A stretch of DNA of 64,000 bases from Cognatundibacterium luofuense (GCF_018139685.1 NZ_JAGSPN010000003.1:284037-348036); one strand, 5' to 3'. Shown: positions 1 to 9,403, numbered from the stretch's first letter. The notes: generated from the letters alone by a model not told the origin. Program-made: numbers and translations.

Positions 1-893
1 ATGGCGCCGGCAAAGTCCTGTGCGCGACGCAGCGTTATCTCTGTTGGCCATTGCTTCAGTAATCCCAGTAAAAATACCGCAGAAAAAGCATCGCCTGCAC
101 CTACTGTGTCAGCGACATCGACTGCTTGTGCCGGCTTGCCGCGTAAGATATTTCCCTGCTGATCCGCATACGCATAGCCTTCTGCACCGAGAGTCACAAT
201 CAGCGCTTTCAGTTCAAGCCGGGACAACATCGCTGTAAGCAGATGATCTGAAGGAGAAGATTCGCTGTCCTTAGCAGAGTGTATCGTTTCAGAAACAGAA
301 TACATGGTCAGCAGAATCTGTAATTCATCCTCATTGATTTTGAGAATATCCGCAGCAGCGATTGCTTCGCGAATGACTTGCTCACCCACTTCCTGTTGCC
401 GCAGATTCAGGTCCAGATAACGTAATGCCATATTGTCTGTCAGAAGCGACCGCAATGCGCTGCGGGAAGTCAGCTGGCGCAGGGCAAGGGTGCCGAAATA
501 CAAAATCGCTTGCTGACTGCGGCATCCTCGCTGCTCCAAATAAGATTCGAACTGGCGACGTGCCTCGTCGCCATCAATCTGATCGTAAGCCTGATTGCGT
601 ACAATCTTAAAAGTATGCGTCAGCGGGTCATTAGCGTCGAAGTCTACTAGCACGCGCCCGGTTGGCCATTGTTTATCAGACTGAACACCCTGACAGCGCA
701 TATCTGCATCGCGCATATCCTGACGAATCAACGCTGCAAAGTCATCTTGTCCTGTGCGTGTGATCATTAACGGGTCTGCACCAAAGCAAGCGAGGGCACG
801 TGCAACGTTGTACGGTGCGCCGCCAATAACTGCACCATCCGGAAATTCGTCAAGCAACACTTCACCGAATACTGCGATACAAGCCAGCGTCAT
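1..893 (-). CDS. PfkB-family sugar kinase (probable fructokinase), 3' end beyond window
   Basis: Reading the minus strand from ATG at 893 gives an open frame of about 297 codons running off the left edge. The N-terminus carries a GEVLLDEF segment and the GGAPYNVA substrate-binding stretch (about residues 24-31). Near residue 260-268 is the PfkB signature DTVGAGDAF, whose last Asp is the catalytic base. The family phosphorylates sugars with ATP. Beside an amylosucrase, which releases fructose from sucrose, fructokinase is the natural reading, though the sequence alone does not fix the substrate. The ATG overlaps the amylosucrase stop codon (ATGA), so the two are probably translationally coupled. 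The C-terminus is not visible. Confidence 0.88.
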   Translation of the reverse strand, partial: MTLACIAVFGEVLLDEFPDGAVIGGAPYNVARALACFGADPLMITRTGQDDFAALIRQDMRDADMRCQGVQSDKQWPTGRVLVDFDANDPLTHTFKIVRNQAYDQIDGDEARRQFESYLEQRGCRSQQAILYFGTLALRQLTSRSALRSLLTDNMALRYLDLNLRQQEVGEQVIREAIAAADILKINEDELQILLTMYSVSETIHSAKDSESSPSDHLLTAMLSRLELKALIVTLGAEGYAYADQQGNILRGKPAQAVDVADTVGAGDAFSAVFLLGLLKQWPTEITLRRAQDFAGA

Positions 894-2941
894 TTCTGTA
901 CTCCCGAAACCGATTCATTATCCTGTGTCAGCCAGATCTGGCCCCAGGGTTCCAGATCCAGTGTATCGCCGCAGAGATTTCCATTCACGCTTTTCCATTG
1001 CTGATGTTGCTCATCTTCACTTCTGCCAAAAAGTGCATTAGGCGTTGGTAAAACCACTGACTTCCTTTGATCTGAAAAATTACCGACGAACAGCATGGCA
1101 TTATCTTTTGCGATGCGGGCCATGATTAACAGTGCAGGGTCATTGCTCTCAATAACTTGTCTGCGATACGGTGCTGCCAGTTGTGGCAATGACCGTCGCC
1201 AGCGCAGCAGGGTTTGCAGGCTGTACCGGAATTGCCCGGATACAGTTTGATCGTCATGGCTGGCCGATGCGAGTTGCTCACTCCACAAAGGACGATGCAA
1301 CCAGCGTGCATCCAGACGGTGTGCAGCGCGATCGGTGTAAGTGTCATCATTTCCCTGCGCGAACTCATCTCCCATATAGATCAAAGGCATTCCGCCAAAG
1401 CAGAGACTGAGTCCGTACAGTAATAACATCCGGTTCAGTGCTGCCTGACGTGCTTCCGGCGAAGTTGCCTTCTGCAGTCCGCACAATGCAGAAGTCATCC
1501 CTACAGTGCCGTGTACCGCTGAAGGATCACTGGCCTGAAAGCTGGCGCCGCTGGCAAAGCTACCGTCAAGGCCTGCATAGAAACGACTAACTGCGGATAA
1601 GCGTTGCTGAACATCGCCGTCCAGATTTGCGGCATCAGGGCGCAGTACATTCCAGCCAATATCATCATGGCAGCGTACATAGTTCAGCCAGCTGGTATCC
1701 TGTGGCAGTTCCGGCGTGTTTCGGATAACTTCAGACAGCAGGCTGACATTTTGTTCTGCGACTGCTACCCATGCACCGGCCATCAGGCTACTGTGATATG
1801 CCATGTGACATTCTTTTGTTTTGCCATCGAGCGAGCCGAGGTAAGGTGGCAAGTCTCGTGTAGGAACAATCGCTTCCGCTTTCAGAATGACGCCGGGTAC
1901 GACGATGGCCGCAATGGCGCGCAGACACTGAAGAATCTGATGAGCTTCCGGTTCATTCATGCAGCTGGTTCCCGGACGTTTCCACAAAAACGCCGTGGAA
2001 TCCAGGCGAAAAGCTTCAATTCCCTGATTGGCCAGGTGCAGCATTGCAATGCTCATCTCTGCAAATACTGCCGGATTGCTGTAATTTAAATCCCACTGAT
2101 AAGGATAAAACGTCGTCCACACCCACGATTGCATCTCTTCGATATAGGTGAAGTTACCAGGAGCCACTTGCGGGAAAATCTGCGGCAGTGTCTTTTCAAA
2201 CTGATCGGGTATCGTGCGGTCGGGGTAATGATAAAAATAGCTGCGGTGTTCTTCACTACCGTTGCGGGCGGCAATTGCCCACGGATGATCATCTGCAACA
2301 TGATTCAGAACCAGATCAGAACACAGGCTGATACCGGCACTGCGTAAAGCAGATGTTAAGTGCTTCAGATCGGCCATATTGCCAAGCGCAGGTGCAATTT
2401 CAGCGAAATCAGAAACAGCGAAACCGCCGTCGTTTTCACCTGCACGTGCTTTTAAGAAAGGCAGCAAATGCAGATAGGTGACACCCAGATCCTGCAAATG
2501 CGGAATGTGTTGTTCCACACCGGAAAGCGTGCCGCCAAAACGATCTGCATAAGCGCAGTATCCCAGCATATGCTGGCTGGTGAACCAGTCCGGATGCAAC
2601 TGGCGGTAATGATCCAGCGCCAGTAAATCCTGCGGACGTTCTGCCAGTTGCTTTGCCATTCCTTCAGTCAACTGCAGGCACCAGTCTGCGAAGTCCTGTC
2701 CGGAATGGAATCGGGCTCCGTATAAGCTGTGTAAGGTGCAAAATAACAGAGGTGCGTTTTCCTGAAAGCGCTGATCGATATCCCGTTGCAAAGCGATATT
2801 TGTCTGACTGAGAAAACGTTCGCGACAAGCGCGAACCACCGGTTCGATTTCCATGTTGAGTGCGGAGTGCATAGGATTAGTGTGAAATGGGTTCCCCCGG
2901 TCGTCGAGGGGTGACCAGAGGAACCCAAGTACTGCAAACAA
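890..2941 (-). CDS. Amylosucrase / sucrose hydrolase (GH13)
   Basis: The 683-residue product resembles the amylosucrase of Neisseria polysaccharea along its length: an all-helical N-terminal domain, then a GH13 (beta/alpha)8 barrel. The catalytic nucleophile Asp lies in FRLDSTAF (about residue 312), the acid/base Glu in LKAEAIVP (about 355) and the third Asp in CHDDIGWN (about 426). Conserved WDLNYSNP and GTSC segments also fit. The enzyme cleaves sucrose and transfers the glucosyl unit to glucan or water, releasing fructose. No clear signal peptide is seen, so it is probably cytoplasmic. The start is uncertain: internal Met codons at 2872 and 2854 fit the family N-terminus as well, and none has a strong ribosome binding site. 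It lies 24 bp after the TonB receptor gene and overlaps the kinase gene by ATGA, forming one operon. Confidence 0.9.
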   Translation of the reverse strand: MFAVLGFLWSPLDDRGNPFHTNPMHSALNMEIEPVVRACRERFLSQTNIALQRDIDQRFQENAPLLFCTLHSLYGARFHSGQDFADWCLQLTEGMAKQLAERPQDLLALDHYRQLHPDWFTSQHMLGYCAYADRFGGTLSGVEQHIPHLQDLGVTYLHLLPFLKARAGENDGGFAVSDFAEIAPALGNMADLKHLTSALRSAGISLCSDLVLNHVADDHPWAIAARNGSEEHRSYFYHYPDRTIPDQFEKTLPQIFPQVAPGNFTYIEEMQSWVWTTFYPYQWDLNYSNPAVFAEMSIAMLHLANQGIEAFRLDSTAFLWKRPGTSCMNEPEAHQILQCLRAIAAIVVPGVILKAEAIVPTRDLPPYLGSLDGKTKECHMAYHSSLMAGAWVAVAEQNVSLLSEVIRNTPELPQDTSWLNYVRCHDDIGWNVLRPDAANLDGDVQQRLSAVSRFYAGLDGSFASGASFQASDPSAVHGTVGMTSALCGLQKATSPEARQAALNRMLLLYGLSLCFGGMPLIYMGDEFAQGNDDTYTDRAAHRLDARWLHRPLWSEQLASASHDDQTVSGQFRYSLQTLLRWRRSLPQLAAPYRRQVIESNDPALLIMARIAKDNAMLFVGNFSDQRKSVVLPTPNALFGRSEDEQHQQWKSVNGNLCGDTLDLEPWGQIWLTQDNESVSGVQK

Positions 2942-2965
2942 ACAGATAGATAACGCTGAAGCAGA

Positions 2966-5275
2966 TCAGAAGCTGTATTTCAGCGTGGCACGAATGGTCC
3001 GGCCATTGATAGAGCGTGCAGCATGTCCGTCGCCTTCCACCTCGGTGTAACCAATCGTGTTCAGCAGATTATTGATACCAACCGATGCTTGCAAACGATC
3101 TGTCAGCTGATAATTCACAAATGCATTCAGTACGTTAAAGCCCGGCAGGGTGATGGTGTTTGCATCGTCACCGAACGATTTTGTCGTGCCAATCAGACTG
3201 GCGCCGAATACCGCGTCGCCCATCGTGTAAGTCGGCGAAATCTGATAGACGTATTTGGCCTGTCTGCGTGGTGTTTTGCCGATAATCGAAGCATCTGCAG
3301 CATTGGCAATGCTTGCATTGGTATAAGTCAAACCACCAGTCATACGGAACGCACCGATTTTGTAACTGGCCTCGATTTCAAGACCTTTCGCATCGTAGGT
3401 GTTCGCAGAAAATTTCTGAGTCGTTGCTTCGAAATTGGATTCAGAAGTTTTCGCCTGGAACATTGTCACAAAACTGCTGAAATCACCTGATTTCCATTTC
3501 ACGCCGGCTTCGTGCTGTTTAACGATATTGGTACTGATAGGAACGCTGCCGTCCAGCGGATTACCGAACATTATCCGGTCTGCATTGAATGCAATACCTT
3601 CACTGGTACGGGCGAATAAAGCCAGATCTTTATTCAGGCGATAGTTGACACCGAAAGAATACGAAGTGTGGTTAACCGTATAATTAATAAACTTTGTATT
3701 TGCCTGGCTGTATGCCTGATTAACGGCCTGATTATAAGTGCCGCTGGCAGATTGCTTGTCATTGCGTGCGCTGCCGTCAACATTCCAGTCACCTTGTTCC
3801 CAGCCAAGATTGGCATACAGTGCGTTCGTTTTGTACTGCGCATCGATTGCACGGTTACAGCATCCGCCCCAGACATTCGTTCCCTGAGCAAGCAGACCCG
3901 GGCTGCCACTGACCGTTGCAGCTGAGTTCAGTAATGCCGGTTTATCACCGGTTGCCTGCATCAGATACTGATTGAAGTTCCAGGTCAGTGCTACATTCTG
4001 AATGGAAGTAAAGTAACCGGCGGTTGCGGACAATTTGCCTTGTCCGAAATCGAAAGCTTTGGAAATGCGTGCATCATTGGTTGTACTGCCCAGATCATCC
4101 AGTGAAGTATTGAACACTGTCGCAGTAAATGCAGGGCCGGTATAGGCTTTACCGGCATTTGGTCCGGTGGCATAGGTCATACCCGTGCTGTTATTGGCAC
4201 TGTCTGCCGGAAACAGAGAAATGAAGCGTCCAGTATTGGTAGATTTGCGGAATTTTTCATCCAGCGTCCAGCCATCGCCCAGACGGAAAGACGCTTCCGC
4301 GCCGAACGCATTACTCTGAACATGCAGGCCATCATTTACATTGGTCGCAATTTTCTGGTTGTTTTTATCCAGAACAATGTCGCGTGTCCAGTACGGCGAA
4401 TAAAAGCTGGCTGTACGCGGGTCGATGCCGGGGAGTTCGGAAATCGTACCGTTCACCGTTTTTACCGGTACCGGCATGTTCATGGGCGTTTTGTCATCAA
4501 GGTGCTTGAAGCTCAGACGAATATAACCATTATCCAGATCATGCGTGATATTGCCACGGATCTGACCGCCATCTTCTGCAGTAACTCCCGCAGGGCGAGA
4601 GCTGTCACCCTGACGGTAATAGCCGGCAACGAACATCCGGGTTTTCGGTGACAGTGCCGCACCATAATCAAAGTCGAAGCGGGTCTGATCAAAATCCAGG
4701 CCTTTGGTAATACCGATACTTCCGCCTTTTTCCTTACCATTTTTGGTAATGAAATTGATGATGCCACCCGGCGCATTGGTTGCCAGCGTGGAAGAACTGC
4801 CACCACGCACGACTTCTAAATGACTGAGGCTGCCATCCGCGCGGATATACATGTCCGGCGTAGCGAACGCGATATCACCGAACAGCAACACTGGTAAGCC
4901 ATCTTCCTGAAACTGCACATAGCGCGCACCACCTGCGGAAATTGGTACACCGCGTACAGTCAGATTGGCATTCCCTTCACCACCTGAAGATTCAGCACGG
5001 ACACCCGGTACGGCACGCAGAATTTCGGCAGCATTGGTTGGTGAGGACTGTGCAATCTGATCCGCGTCCAGCGAACTGATCGCGACACTGGCCTTCATTT
5101 TTGATGTACCGGTTGGTGTACCGGTTACGATTACCGTATTCAGATTCAGCGAATTTTTCTCTTTCTCCTGGCTTGCAGCAGTCGGCGCTTCCTGCGCCCA
5201 GGCGCCCGCCATGTGCAAAACTGCCAGGGTAACGACGCTGGCCATACGTGTCATACGATGTTGCTGAGGTGTCAT
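2966..5275 (-). CDS. TonB-dependent outer-membrane receptor (probable sucrose receptor, SuxA-like)
   Basis: The 769-residue protein has a signal peptide (residues 1-27, ending AGAWA), a TonB-box-like NTVIVTG segment near residue 46, and a plug domain with typical motifs (EILRAVPGVRAES, VRGVPI, EVVRGGSS, APGGIINF). The rest is a long beta-barrel ending in an aromatic C-terminal residue (LKYSF). Such receptors import ligands through the outer membrane using TonB energy. Directly after it come amylosucrase and fructokinase, and a LacI regulator lies upstream. That layout mirrors the Xanthomonas sux locus (suxA/suxB/suxR), which suggests sucrose as ligand. That assignment is inference from context. 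An RBS-like GGAGAC sits just before the start. Confidence 0.88.
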   Translation of the reverse strand: MTPQQHRMTRMASVVTLAVLHMAGAWAQEAPTAASQEKEKNSLNLNTVIVTGTPTGTSKMKASVAISSLDADQIAQSSPTNAAEILRAVPGVRAESSGGEGNANLTVRGVPISAGGARYVQFQEDGLPVLLFGDIAFATPDMYIRADGSLSHLEVVRGGSSSTLATNAPGGIINFITKNGKEKGGSIGITKGLDFDQTRFDFDYGAALSPKTRMFVAGYYRQGDSSRPAGVTAEDGGQIRGNITHDLDNGYIRLSFKHLDDKTPMNMPVPVKTVNGTISELPGIDPRTASFYSPYWTRDIVLDKNNQKIATNVNDGLHVQSNAFGAEASFRLGDGWTLDEKFRKSTNTGRFISLFPADSANNSTGMTYATGPNAGKAYTGPAFTATVFNTSLDDLGSTTNDARISKAFDFGQGKLSATAGYFTSIQNVALTWNFNQYLMQATGDKPALLNSAATVSGSPGLLAQGTNVWGGCCNRAIDAQYKTNALYANLGWEQGDWNVDGSARNDKQSASGTYNQAVNQAYSQANTKFINYTVNHTSYSFGVNYRLNKDLALFARTSEGIAFNADRIMFGNPLDGSVPISTNIVKQHEAGVKWKSGDFSSFVTMFQAKTSESNFEATTQKFSANTYDAKGLEIEASYKIGAFRMTGGLTYTNASIANAADASIIGKTPRRQAKYVYQISPTYTMGDAVFGASLIGTTKSFGDDANTITLPGFNVLNAFVNYQLTDRLQASVGINNLLNTIGYTEVEGDGHAARSINGRTIRATLKYSF

Positions 5276-5479
5276 TATTGTCTCCGTTATCTTTTGCCCA
5301 CCGGTTGTCCGGCGTCAGGGGGAAGTACCTGTGTCGCCCAAACTGGAAAACGACTGTGATGCAGCGTTGGTGTTCGGGAGCAAAAGACCTCCAGCAATTC
5401 CCGGTGCGATGATGTTGATGCAGGTTGCAGCATGTCCGGCATCACCAGAAATTCCTGAAGATCTTTTGCACTGTAGGTG

Positions 5480-5525
5480 AGTGCCATTATTGTGCAAAAA
5501 ATTTCTGTTTGCAATCGATTGCAAA
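5480..5525 (-). promoter_or_regulatory. Promoter and LacI-type operator before the TonB receptor gene
   Basis: On the minus strand a TTGCAA -35 (5509-5514) and an AATAAT -10 (5486-5491) are separated by 17 bp. The -35 lies inside a perfect 18-bp palindrome, TTTGCAATCGATTGCAAA (5508-5525), with the central CG typical of LacI/GalR operators. Binding there would block polymerase directly. The leader to the TonB start is about 200 nt. Confidence 0.6.
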
Positions 5526-5599
5526 GATGCGGTGCAGCATGCGCCGATATTGTGCGTTTAAGGTCCTGATTTCAGCATCAGGCGAGAAATGGAAATGCA

Positions 5600-5617
5600 T
5601 TCGCAAACGATTGCAGG
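5600..5617. promoter_or_regulatory. Second LacI-type operator-like site
   Basis: The core CGCAAACGATTGCA (5602-5615) matches the palindrome at 5508-5525 in spacing and half-site sequence, with imperfect symmetry. It lies between the regulator and receptor genes. Confidence 0.45.
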
Positions 5618-5708
5618 CGGAGTTTCGTTGACGAATCGCCATTCGTTGAATGTCCGTAAATGATGCGAAATGGCTATTTGCGAGCTGAAAACGTCTGAAA
5701 TCTGCAAC

Positions 5709-5755
5709 TGCATTCGATTGCATTTCTCATTTTTGCTGCAATGCAAAATGAGAAA
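5709..5755. promoter_or_regulatory. Operator-like site plus adjacent hairpin
   Basis: TGCATTCGATTGCA (5709-5722) resembles the other LacI-type sites. Right after it, TTTCTCATTTTTGC (5723-5736) pairs with GCAAAATGAGAAA (5743-5755) around a 6-nt loop with one bulged T. The hairpin may end the regulator transcript or serve as another protein site. Confidence 0.4.
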
Positions 5756-5807
5756 TCAGCCTTTGCTTAGCGCTCGAAGGGCCTTTTTGTTTGAATACAC
5801 AGATTTT

Positions 5808-5826
5808 TTTGCAATCGTTTGCAATC
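5808..5826. promoter_or_regulatory. LacI-type operator-like site behind the regulator gene
   Basis: TTTGCAATCGTTTGCAAT repeats the half-site TTGCAA and the central CG of the perfect palindrome at 5508-5525. It is 30 bp downstream of the regulator stop codon. With the sites at 5600 and 5709 it could support looping over about 300 bp. Confidence 0.45.
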
Positions 5827-5854
5827 GGAGGATGGTATTTGCAAACCGGGTGCT

Positions 5855-6913
5855 TCAGATGCTGCTCTGTCGCACGATCAGTTCGGTTTCCAGTAAGCGT
5901 GGCTGCATGCTCTGGGCATCGATTTGATGCACGACAGCGTCTGCCATCGCAAGCGCAGCCGCTGGCATGGGCTGGCGGACAGTCGTAAGAGGGGGATGGA
6001 AATAACGAGCCAGCTCGATATCGTCATAGCCGACAACCGCAATATCATCCGGTACACGGAACTGCTTTTCGCGCAGGGAATTAATCGACGTCATTGCCAG
6101 CAAATCGCTGGTGGCGAATAAGCCATCAAACCGGACTTGTCTTCGGCAAAGTTCATCTACAGCCTGACGGCCACCATCTTCTGAGAACGATGCCGGAATG
6201 ATCAGTGATTCCTGCAGGGGAATGCCGGCATCCTGCAGTGCTTCGCAGTATCCCTGAAAACGCAACGAGACTTCCGGCAACCTTGTATCACCAAAAAAAG
6301 CGATCGATGTTTTACCCCGGCTGATCAGATGACTGGTTGCGAGACGTCCGCCGGTAATATTGTCGCTACCCACTGTAACGTAAAGTTGTTGCGGTAATTG
6401 TGCGCCCCAGACAACCAGCGGAACTTTGCGTAATGCCAGTTCATTCAGCTGATCATGATGCCGCCACTGTCCGATCAGAATAATTCCCGAGGCGCGGCCT
6501 GTATCGTAAATTTGTGACACGCTGTCCAGCTGCTCCGCATCAACACGCGATACCAGCATATCAAAGCCACGTTCAGTCAGCGCATCGGCAAGGCTACCCA
6601 GCATGCCAAGAAAGAATGGATCTGTTAAGTGCTGGCGGGTTTGTGTGTCATAAGGAATGACCACTGCGATCGTGCGGCTTTGCTTTAGTCGCAGATTCTG
6701 CGCTCCTATATTAATTGAGTAATTAAGAGATTTCGCAAGAGCGGCAATCCGCTCTTTGGTTTCATCGTTGACCAGTTTGCTGCCACTGAGTGCGCGCGAG
6801 ACAGTTGAGGTGGAAACGCCGGCAAGTCGTGCAATGTCTGCCATTTGTAAGCGACGCTGCTCTTTTTTAGCAGCAGAAGTCTGATTCTGTTGTTCTGTCT
6901 TGCTGTGTTTCAT
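5855..6913 (-). CDS. LacI-family transcriptional regulator of the sucrose locus
   Basis: The 352-residue protein has a basic N-terminal tail and then a LacI helix-turn-helix with the hinge helix (MADIARLAGVSTSTVSRAL, about residues 24-42). A periplasmic-binding-protein-like sensor domain follows (SRTIAVVIP, ASGIILIG, VVGYDDIELARYFHPPLTTV). The family binds palindromes with a central CG and releases them on binding a sugar or sugar phosphate. Four matching sites lie between this gene and the TonB receptor gene on the same strand, so it very probably controls the sucrose operon. The ligand is not readable from sequence. The N-terminal extension before MADIARLAG is longer than in most family members. 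Confidence 0.9.
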   Translation of the reverse strand: MKHSKTEQQNQTSAAKKEQRRLQMADIARLAGVSTSTVSRALSGSKLVNDETKERIAALAKSLNYSINIGAQNLRLKQSRTIAVVIPYDTQTRQHLTDPFFLGMLGSLADALTERGFDMLVSRVDAEQLDSVSQIYDTGRASGIILIGQWRHHDQLNELALRKVPLVVWGAQLPQQLYVTVGSDNITGGRLATSHLISRGKTSIAFFGDTRLPEVSLRFQGYCEALQDAGIPLQESLIIPASFSEDGGRQAVDELCRRQVRFDGLFATSDLLAMTSINSLREKQFRVPDDIAVVGYDDIELARYFHPPLTTVRQPMPAAALAMADAVVHQIDAQSMQPRLLETELIVRQSSI

Positions 6914-7070
6914 ATCAACGGTCCGGCCTCTGGGTTACATACGCAGGTGCAAGGATAGCAAATTCAGTGCCGGGATTGGCGAACTTCTCGCTGGCTTCGC
7001 AATAGCCAGTTGTCGACATCGTTGTAAAAAGAGTGTCGTTTTTTTAATCCCAGAGAATTAATTAAAGTAT

Positions 7071-7112
7071 TTGCAAATCATTGTTCTGGTGTTATAGTTA
7101 ACTAACACACCA
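7071..7112 (+). promoter_or_regulatory. Promoter and probable GntR operator
   Basis: A TTGCAA -35 (7071-7076) and TATAGT -10 (7093-7098) are 16 bp apart. The -10 is embedded in an imperfect palindrome (7087-7112) centred on TAGTTAACTA with GTGTTA and TAACACAC arms. YtrA-type GntR repressors commonly bind such sites in their own promoter, so autoregulation of the following operon is likely. Confidence 0.5.
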
Positions 7113-7159
7113 ACACATTGAGAGGGAGCGATGGCTGTGTATAAGAGAAAAGGATCGCA

Positions 7160-7525
7160 ATGGCGCATAACTGGCACGACAACGCACCGATTTACCGGCA
7201 GTTAAAGGAAAAAGTGGTGCAAATGATTCTGCAAGCGCAACTGGCACCGGGTGATGCATTGCCTTCTGTCAGGCAAATTGCTGCAGATTTTGAACTGAAT
7301 CCGCTGACAGTGTCGCGGGCATATCAGGAATTGGTGGATGAGGGGATCATAGAGATGAAGAGGGGGCTTGGCATGTTTGTTTTAGATGGCGCAAAAGACC
7401 GCTTACTGCAAAGCGAGCGCGAGCGCTTCCTGCAGGAGGAGTGGCCTGCCGTACTGAAAAAAATGCAGAGTCTGGGTATCAGAATTGATGATCTGATTGC
7501 ACGCAAAGACAAAGGAGGCATCTGA
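7160..7525 (+). CDS. GntR-family regulator, YtrA subfamily
   Basis: The 121-residue protein has a GntR winged helix-turn-helix: a PIYRQLKEKVVQMIL start, the LPSVRQIAADFELNPLTVSRAYQEL recognition region (about residues 35-58) and the wing GIIEMKRGLGMFV. Only a short helical tail of about 40 residues follows, which is the YtrA type without a large effector domain. Such proteins usually repress the ABC transporter operon they head. The stop codon overlaps the ATPase start, so the three genes form an operon. Confidence 0.92.
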   Translation: MAHNWHDNAPIYRQLKEKVVQMILQAQLAPGDALPSVRQIAADFELNPLTVSRAYQELVDEGIIEMKRGLGMFVLDGAKDRLLQSERERFLQEEWPAVLKKMQSLGIRIDDLIARKDKGGI

Positions 7526-8382
7526 TGGATGTGATGATTTCCGCCAGTGGCCTGGGCAAGTCGTATGGCAAGACCGAGGTCCTGAAGCAATTGAATTTCA
7601 GCATTGAACGCGGACGCATTCTGGGCATCATTGGCCCGAACGGCTCCGGCAAAACCACCCTGCTGAAAGCCATTCTGGGCATGACACCGTTTAAAGGTGA
7701 GTTATCGGTACTGGGCCTGAATCCGGAAACCGAGCGCGATGCCCTGATGAATGACGTGTGTTTTGTCGCCGATGTTGCCGTCCTGCCGCGCTGGATCAAG
7801 GTCAGTCAGGCACTGGATTTTGTGGAAGGTGTGCATCCGCGCTTTAACCGCGCCAAAGCCGAGCGTTATATCGCCGCGACCAAGTTAATACCGTCGATGA
7901 AAGTCAAAGAAATGTCGAAAGGCATGCTGGCGCAATTTCATCTGGCGCTGGTCATGGCAATTGATGCGCAATTGCTGGTGCTGGATGAGCCAACACTGGG
8001 GCTGGATATCATGTACCGAAAAATGTTTTACCGGCATCTGATTGAAGATTACTACGATGCACAACGCACCATCATCATCACTACGCATCAGGTCGAAGAA
8101 ATTGAAAACATCTTATCGGATGTGATGTTTATACAAAACGGCGAAATCGTTTTGCACGAAACGATGGAAAAACTGCAGCAGCGCTTTATTACCATCGCCG
8201 TCAAACCAGAAAATCTGGAACAGGCGCTGGCTTTAAAACCGATTGATCAGCGAAAAACACTGGGTAGCCAGATCATGTTATTTGATGGTGTTGATGCGGA
8301 AACGCTGATGGCTCTGGGTGAGTTGCAGGCATGCAGTGTGACAGACGTATTTATTCAGGCTATGAAGGGAAATTATCAATGA
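7525..8382 (+). CDS. ABC transporter ATP-binding protein
   Basis: The 285-residue protein is a complete nucleotide-binding domain: Walker A GPNGSGKT (about residues 39-46), a divergent signature MSKGMLAQ (about 130), Walker B LLVLDEPTLGLD (about 151-162) and switch His in TTHQVEE. The C-terminal 70 residues are the usual accessory segment. In YtrA-controlled operons such ATPases pair with one membrane protein to form exporters linked to envelope stress or peptide antibiotics. The substrate here is unknown. It overlaps the preceding regulator and the following permease. Confidence 0.92.
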   Translation: MDVMISASGLGKSYGKTEVLKQLNFSIERGRILGIIGPNGSGKTTLLKAILGMTPFKGELSVLGLNPETERDALMNDVCFVADVAVLPRWIKVSQALDFVEGVHPRFNRAKAERYIAATKLIPSMKVKEMSKGMLAQFHLALVMAIDAQLLVLDEPTLGLDIMYRKMFYRHLIEDYYDAQRTIIITTHQVEEIENILSDVMFIQNGEIVLHETMEKLQQRFITIAVKPENLEQALALKPIDQRKTLGSQIMLFDGVDAETLMALGELQACSVTDVFIQAMKGNYQ

Positions 8383-9362
8383 AGACTTCATCAGATTTTG
8401 GATTGTTAAACCAGATGTCGATTCCAGAAAATAAAATGAATAATCGCGATTTCAGTCAGATACATGTTTTTAAGCAATTGCTGAAAAAAGAATTTTGGGA
8501 GCACAAGCAGCTGTTCTGGTTACCAGTAATTTTTTTTGCAGTTTTTTTGGCATTGTTTGTATTTCAGTATACATATCTCGCGCCAATAAATTTTTTTGGA
8601 ACTTCGATAATTGTATTCAACGCAGGTTTGGTAAATGACTTGCCTCTTGAACTAATGATTACAGGTTCTTTCAGTGCGATGCTTTCGTTAATGTACGTGA
8701 TGGGGGGCTTACACACGGATCGCCTTGATCGCAGTATCCTGTTTTGGAAGTCGCTGCCTGTGCCGGACTGGCTTACTGTACTGTCAAAGCTTGTTTATCC
8801 GCTACTCTACGGACCTGTAACCGTCATTCTGGTTTGCTTGCTGTTATTTGTTGTTAAAGGCATGGTATTTCTTATCCTGACTCAGCAGTTAAGTCTGGCA
8901 CAGATTGCCAGCGTGTTATTCAATCCAAAGATATGGCAGGATTTCACTCGAATTTTTGTGATGCTGCCTTTGTATAGCCTTTTCGCACTTCCGTCAGTTT
9001 CGTGGATGCTGATGATGTCTGCGGTATGTAAATCACGTGTATTTCCCTGGGCGATCGGAGTGCCGTTTCTGATTGAATTTGTGGTGCTTATTTCAAAAGT
9101 AATGGATAAGCTTGGATGGAGTACTTTTGAGTTTTCATACCAGATATTTGTACGCGGTATCTGCAGTTTAATTCCTGGCATTTGGTATTTTGCTGCAGAT
9201 GTTACTCAAAATAAAATACCTACACCTGAATTCACTCTGGAAAACACTTATCAGCAAGCGTTGATCGAATATGTAAGCCCAGGTTTGTGGATCGGTGTCT
9301 TGTGTTCTTTCGTCATGATTGCAATTGCCATCCGCCAACGCCGCTACGCCGACGTCATCTGA
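8379..9362 (+). CDS. ABC transporter membrane protein
   Basis: The start is taken at ATG 8379, which overlaps the ATPase stop (ATGA), giving 327 residues. About six hydrophobic segments are visible, for example the one following FWLPVIFFAVFLALFVF (about residue 47), a segment near LMITGSFSAMLSLMYVMGG, one near VTVILVCLLLFVV, and a last one, WIGVLCSFVMIAIAI. Charged stretches lie between them. It is presumably the transmembrane partner of the ATPase. Its DNA is more AT-rich than that of the ATPase gene. The substrate is unknown. Confidence 0.85.
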   Translation: MKTSSDFGLLNQMSIPENKMNNRDFSQIHVFKQLLKKEFWEHKQLFWLPVIFFAVFLALFVFQYTYLAPINFFGTSIIVFNAGLVNDLPLELMITGSFSAMLSLMYVMGGLHTDRLDRSILFWKSLPVPDWLTVLSKLVYPLLYGPVTVILVCLLLFVVKGMVFLILTQQLSLAQIASVLFNPKIWQDFTRIFVMLPLYSLFALPSVSWMLMMSAVCKSRVFPWAIGVPFLIEFVVLISKVMDKLGWSTFEFSYQIFVRGICSLIPGIWYFAADVTQNKIPTPEFTLENTYQQALIEYVSPGLWIGVLCSFVMIAIAIRQRRYADVI

Positions 9363-9403
9363 TTTGCAAGAAGTTAGCATTTCCTGTTTTTACCGTGGTT
9401 TTT

